A stretch of 62,873 nucleotides of DNA, taken from an uncultured Pelagibacteraceae bacterium. Its GTDB lineage: Bacteria; Pseudomonadota; Alphaproteobacteria; Pelagibacterales; Pelagibacteraceae. Both the position numbers and the translations under genes were made by a program. The stretch lies in assembly GCA_902578325.1 (NCBI GenBank), contig CACHCM010000002.1, forward strand, positions 1 through 62,873. Reading direction: 5' to 3'. Each line of letters starts with the position of its first letter. Within the stretch, counting starts at the first letter, position 1. Below the pieces are notes generated by a model, which did no database searches, was not told the origin of the DNA, and was given only the letters and a program-made list of their open reading frames with translations. Shown piece after piece: positions 59,723 through 62,873 of the stretch.

Positions 59723-60559
59723 ATGAAAAATATTGAAGTTAGTAAAATCATTGATCCTATTCCAGCTTCTGATGGTGCTGGAGTTAAATTAAAAAGAAGT
59801 ATTGGTGTTGAGCCAAATTATTTTGATCCTTTCTTAATGCTTGATGAATTTGGATCAGAAAATAGTGAGGATTATATTGCGGGTTTCCCACCCCACCCTC
59901 ATAGAGGAATTGAAACAGTGACTTATATGTTAGCTGGAGATTTTGAGCATAAAGATAGTACAGGTGGTGAAGGTAGAATGACTGCAGGAGATGTTCAGTG
60001 GATGAAAACAGGAAGTGGAATTATTCATTCTGAAATGCCTGCTATGAAAGAAGGAAGACTGCATGGTTTTCAATTATGGATTAACATGCCTGCTAAATTA
60101 AAAATGAGTAAACCTGAATATATTTATATTGATGCAGATAAAATGAGTGTTCATAAAGACGATGATAAACAAGTAAAAGTAATAGCTGGAAAATTTGAAA
60201 AAGCTGAAGGTCCTATTAAAGGACATAATGTAGAGCCAATTTATTTTGATGTTGAGCTTAATAAAAATAAAGAATTTAATTATAAATTACCATCTACTCA
60301 TAATACATTTATTTATTTAATTAATGGTGAAATAGAAATCGGAAACAATCAACACGATCAAGTTATAGACAGCACTTTAATACTGCTAACAAAAGGTGAA
60401 AATTTAAATGCTAAGGCTAAATCTAATGCTAAATTTTTAGTAATATCAGGTAAACCAATAAATGAAGAAATAGCTAGAGGTGGACCATTTGTGATGAATA
60501 CTAAAGCAGAGATCTTGCAAGCAGTTCAAGATTATCATAATGGTACATTTGTAAAATAA
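59723..60559 (+). CDS. Pirin family bicupin protein
   Basis: 278 residues, two cupin domains. The metal site of the first is in PHPHRGIETVTYMLAGDFEHKDSTG (His-x-His and a later His, Glu), near 58-82, and the pirin block MTAGDVQWMKTGSGIIHSEMP follows; the C-terminal domain ends with GGPFVMNTKAEI. Bacterial pirins of this kind (YhhW-like) have quercetinase activity in vitro or act as redox-sensitive partners; the real role is unclear. The gene lies between the dehalogenase and the quinone oxidoreductase on one transcript. Confidence 0.92.
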   Translation: MKNIEVSKIIDPIPASDGAGVKLKRSIGVEPNYFDPFLMLDEFGSENSEDYIAGFPPHPHRGIETVTYMLAGDFEHKDSTGGEGRMTAGDVQWMKTGSGIIHSEMPAMKEGRLHGFQLWINMPAKLKMSKPEYIYIDADKMSVHKDDDKQVKVIAGKFEKAEGPIKGHNVEPIYFDVELNKNKEFNYKLPSTHNTFIYLINGEIEIGNNQHDQVIDSTLILLTKGENLNAKAKSNAKFLVISGKPINEEIARGGPFVMNTKAEILQAVQDYHNGTFVK

Positions 60560-60562
60560 ATT

Positions 60563-61537
60563 ATGAAAGCTGTAGAAATTAATAAAACTGGAGGACCTGA
60601 AGTTTTGGAAGTTAAAGATATATCTTTAGAAAAACCAGGTCTTGATCAAGTAACCATTGAACAAAAAGCAATTGGTCTTAACTATATTGATACTTACCAT
60701 AGATCAGGTTTGTATCCATTAAAACTACCAATTGGTTTAGGTTTAGAAGGTGCTGGAGTTATTACTGATGTTGGAGATAAGGTAAAAGACTTCAAAGTTG
60801 GTGATAAAATTTCTTATGCAGGTATTCCTTTAGGTTCCTATTCTTCACACAGAAATTATCCAACTAAGAACTTAGTAAAAGTACCAGATGGTATTGATCT
60901 TGAAATAGCAGCAACTTTAATGACAAAAGGATTAACAACATTTTATCTTTTGCATAAAACTTATCCAGTTAAATCAGGAGAAACAATTTTGTTTCATGCA
61001 GCAGCTGGTGGAGTTGGTCAGATCTTTGGACAATGGGCAAAAAGTTTAGGGTGTACTGTTATAGGCACAGTTGGATCAGATGAAAAAGTGAACATAGCAA
61101 AAGAAAACGGTTATGATCATGTTATAAATTATAATAAAGAAGATTTTGCAAAAAAAGTTTTAGAGATTACCAACGGTAAGGGGGTGCCAGTTGTTTATGA
61201 TGGTGTCGGTAAAGATACACTTGATGGATCTATTGAATGTTTAGCTATTAGAGGAATGATGGTTTCTTTTGGAAATGCATCTGGACCCTTGTCAGATATT
61301 AATGTGCCAAAAGTTATTCAACCTAAAGGTCTTTATCTTGTAAGACCATCTATGCAACAATACCTTTCAACTAGAGAAGAATTAGATGAGGCTTCAAAAA
61401 CAATGTTTGAAAAGGTTAGCTCTGGCAAAGTAAAAATTAAAATTTTCAAAAAATATAAGTTAGAAGACGTTATTCAAGCTCACCAAGATCTTGAAGGAAG
61501 AAAAATTTTAGGCCCCGCTGTAATAGTTCCTAATTAA
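60563..61537 (+). CDS. qor: Quinone oxidoreductase (zeta-crystallin-like, MDR family)
   Basis: 324 residues. IGLNYIDTYHRSGLYPLKLP near 40-60 and LGLEGAGVITDVGDKV are Qor N-terminal blocks; the NADPH-binding AAAGGVGQIFGQWAKSLGCTVIGTVGS is near 150; no zinc ligands are present, as expected for quinone reductases of the medium-chain family. It reduces quinones with NADPH. It starts three bases after the pirin gene. The last eight bases overlap the convergent DUF2721 gene. Confidence 0.94.
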   Translation: MKAVEINKTGGPEVLEVKDISLEKPGLDQVTIEQKAIGLNYIDTYHRSGLYPLKLPIGLGLEGAGVITDVGDKVKDFKVGDKISYAGIPLGSYSSHRNYPTKNLVKVPDGIDLEIAATLMTKGLTTFYLLHKTYPVKSGETILFHAAAGGVGQIFGQWAKSLGCTVIGTVGSDEKVNIAKENGYDHVINYNKEDFAKKVLEITNGKGVPVVYDGVGKDTLDGSIECLAIRGMMVSFGNASGPLSDINVPKVIQPKGLYLVRPSMQQYLSTREELDEASKTMFEKVSSGKVKIKIFKKYKLEDVIQAHQDLEGRKILGPAVIVPN

Positions 61538-61934
61538 CATCAACATCCATATCTGACATATGAAGTTTAAGAGCATTAGTTGAAATTTGAATTTCTCTTA
61601 TAAAAAATAATATTGATATTATCATTGATAAACAGCAAGATCCAAAAATTACCCTAGCAAGAAAAAATTCATCTAAATATAAAGCAAATACAGTCAACAT
61701 ATTAAAAAGAAATCCAAACGAAGCAAAAAGTATTGTCCATCTTAAAAGAGTTATTCTTCCACTAAGATTGATAAACTGTTTTTTCCATTCTGGTGGAATA
61801 TTCTTTTCATAAACATGCTCATCATGTAGCTGCCTAATTAAAATACTTAAGGAATGAAATCTATTACTATAAACAGCCATCATTAAAGGAATTGCAGGAA
61901 ACATTAATGCTGTGACTGTGTAATCTATATTCAT
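61530..61934 (-). CDS. DUF2721 family membrane protein
   Basis: 134 residues from the ATG at 61934 (a TTG nine bases earlier is in frame). Three membrane helices are predicted (about 8-25, 68-90 and 95-115). MFPAIPLMMAVYSNRFHSLSILIRQLHDE near the N-terminus is the DUF2721 pattern (a proline-rich helix followed by NRF and an LIR segment). The function is unknown. It lies tail-to-tail with qor and divergent from ubiA across 49 bases that contain two GANTC sites. Confidence 0.85.
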   Translation of the reverse strand: MNIDYTVTALMFPAIPLMMAVYSNRFHSLSILIRQLHDEHVYEKNIPPEWKKQFINLSGRITLLRWTILFASFGFLFNMLTVFALYLDEFFLARVIFGSCCLSMIISILFFIREIQISTNALKLHMSDMDVDVN

Positions 61935-61936
61935 AC

Positions 61937-61957
61937 GAATCAATTTGATTATGAATC
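61937..61957. promoter_or_regulatory. Two GANTC methylation sites in the DUF2721/ubiA divergent gap
   Basis: GAATC occurs at 61937-61941 and 61953-61957, both within the 49-base gap between the two divergent starts. GANTC is the target of the CcrM methylase encoded at 35034. Apart from the ccrM promoter no other protein-gene spacer in the window was seen to hold such sites. No clear -35/-10 pair was recognised here. Confidence 0.4.
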
Positions 61958-61983
61958 TACCCTTTGTTATTTACAAGTAAATT

Positions 61984-62850
61984 ATGAACCAAATAAAGTT
62001 ATTTATAGAACTTACGAGATTAAAAAAACCAATTGGTTTCATGCTTTTATTTTGGCCATGTGCTTGGGGTTTAACATTAGCTTATGATTTTTCCTCAGAT
62101 CTAAATAAATATTTTTTTTATTTAATTTTGTTCTTTTTAGGATCTGTTTTAATGCGATCAGCTGGATGTATTGTTAATGATATTCTGGATAAAGAATTTG
62201 ATGCAAAAGTATTTCGAACAAAAAATCGTCCAATTGCGTCAGGAAAAGTATCAATAAGACTAGGAATGTTTTATTCATTTGTTTTATGCTTATTAGCTTT
62301 TTTAGTTCTTATAAATTTTAATTTATTTACAATTATTCTTGCATTGGGCTCGATGCCTTTGGCATTTACATACCCACTGATGAAAAGATTTACATATTGG
62401 CCTCAACTATTTTTGGGGATTACTTTTAACTATGGATTAATTTTAGGATGGTCCGCAATAAAGGATCAAATTGATGTGATACCCATTATTTTCTATATCG
62501 GAGCCATATTTTGGACACTGGGCTATGACACAATTTATGGATATCAAGATATTAAAGATGATGAAATAATTGGATTAAAATCAACCTCGATTAAATTTAA
62601 AGGTACTGCAAAAAAATTTCTGTTTACATGTTACTCTATTTTAACAATTCTATTTATAGCTGGAGGATACTATATGAATTTTCATTATAGTTACTTTGTC
62701 TTGTTAATAATTCCAATATTTCATTTATTTTTTTATCAAATAAAAATTTTTAATTTAAAGAGTCCTTCAAGTTGTTTGATGGCATTTAAAAGTAACAATT
62801 TATTTGGCTTAATTATATTGATAAACATTTTAATTGTTAAAAATTTATGA
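61984..62850 (+). CDS. ubiA: 4-hydroxybenzoate polyprenyltransferase
   Basis: 288 residues with about eight membrane helices. The first aspartate motif is NDILDKEFDAKVFRTKNRPIASG near 66-88 and the second is YDTIYGYQDIKDDEIIGLKSTSIKF near 180-204, the UbiA pair that binds polyprenyl diphosphate and Mg2+. It attaches the isoprenoid tail to 4-hydroxybenzoate in ubiquinone synthesis, feeding the bc1 and oxidase complexes encoded here. It ends in an ATGA overlap with the next gene. Confidence 0.97.
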   Translation: MNQIKLFIELTRLKKPIGFMLLFWPCAWGLTLAYDFSSDLNKYFFYLILFFLGSVLMRSAGCIVNDILDKEFDAKVFRTKNRPIASGKVSIRLGMFYSFVLCLLAFLVLINFNLFTIILALGSMPLAFTYPLMKRFTYWPQLFLGITFNYGLILGWSAIKDQIDVIPIIFYIGAIFWTLGYDTIYGYQDIKDDEIIGLKSTSIKFKGTAKKFLFTCYSILTILFIAGGYYMNFHYSYFVLLIIPIFHLFFYQIKIFNLKSPSSCLMAFKSNNLFGLIILINILIVKNL

Positions 62851-62873
62851 TGAATAAATCTGAAATTTACAAA
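62850..62873 (+). CDS. First codons of the next gene (truncated by the window end)
   Basis: ATG at 62850 overlaps the ubiA stop (ATGA) and reads MNKSEIYK to the window edge; an in-frame ATG also exists three bases earlier at 62847. The close coupling suggests a co-transcribed gene. Eight residues are too few to identify it. Confidence 0.5.

Overview
This window looks like a stretch of a Pelagibacterales (SAR11, Candidatus Pelagibacter-like) alphaproteobacterial chromosome. By eye it is about 70% A+T. It is packed with genes almost end to end, has no insertion sequences, phage genes or CRISPR arrays, and keeps many alphaproteobacterial gene orders: lgt-midA-pgeF, prs-rplY-pth-ychF, mutY/dciA-dsbA-smc, a separate F0 ATP synthase operon with b and b' subunits, ctaCDB-small ORF-ctaGE-surf1, and ispH-thrB-rnhA. 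The crtI-crtB-crtY-blh retinal pathway fits a proteorhodopsin-bearing marine bacterium, although no rhodopsin gene lies in the window. I cannot name the species. No gene-free stretch exceeds about 112 bases, so there is no long empty region to describe.

Layout. 1-9.0 kb: 3' end of carB; a circularly permuted ATP-grasp gene divergent from the proteasome-like protease Anbu; a 2OG-Fe(II) oxygenase and an ELM1-family gene; trxB; a small membrane protein; two SDR-type reductases; aspartate aminotransferase. 9.0-19.4 kb: uvrB, a FolM-like reductase, a secreted hydrolase, folB, uvrC, pgsA; ilvE; a MarR regulator with an OmpR/EnvZ-type pair; ubiK. 19.4-29.7 kb: lgt-midA-pgeF, prs-rplY-pth-ychF, petABC (bc1 complex), trmL-hemF-greA. 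29.7-39.3 kb: cca, tRNA-Gln, ispE, a TPR protein, a uracil-DNA glycosylase-like gene, rnhB, ccrM, an FAD monooxygenase, mutY, dciA, dsbA. 39.3-50.9 kb: an unusually short smc, atpI-atpB-atpE-atpF'-atpF, crtI-crtB-crtY-blh, ispH-thrB-rnhA. 50.9-62.9 kb: a minus-strand train rsmE-ctaC-ctaD-ctaB-small ORF-ctaG-ctaE-surf1-thrC-peroxiredoxin, then a dehalogenase, a pirin, a quinone oxidoreductase, a DUF2721 protein, ubiA and the first codons of one more gene.

How the genes fit together. Much of the window is respiratory energy conversion: bc1 complex, aa3-type oxidase with its assembly factors and heme o synthase, the F0 sector, and ubiquinone and heme enzymes. A run from the proton channel of ATP synthase into retinal synthesis and then IspH places light-driven and respiratory energy genes side by side. 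DNA maintenance is the second theme: uvrB, uvrC, mutY, a UDG-like protein, rnhA, rnhB, dciA, smc and ccrM.

Main points for a second look: an SMC with no recognisable hinge domain; a crtY interrupted at a run of seven T; GANTC methylation sites inside the promoter of the GANTC methylase gene; a tRNA-Gln whose CCA end lies three bases before the start codon of the CCA-adding enzyme; a UDG-like protein without iron-sulfur cysteines and with an altered catalytic loop; an Anbu locus reduced to two genes; a 41-codon gene in the oxidase operon; and mutY/dciA start codons that abut as CATATG. All identifications are from reading motifs and gene order; no database search was run.
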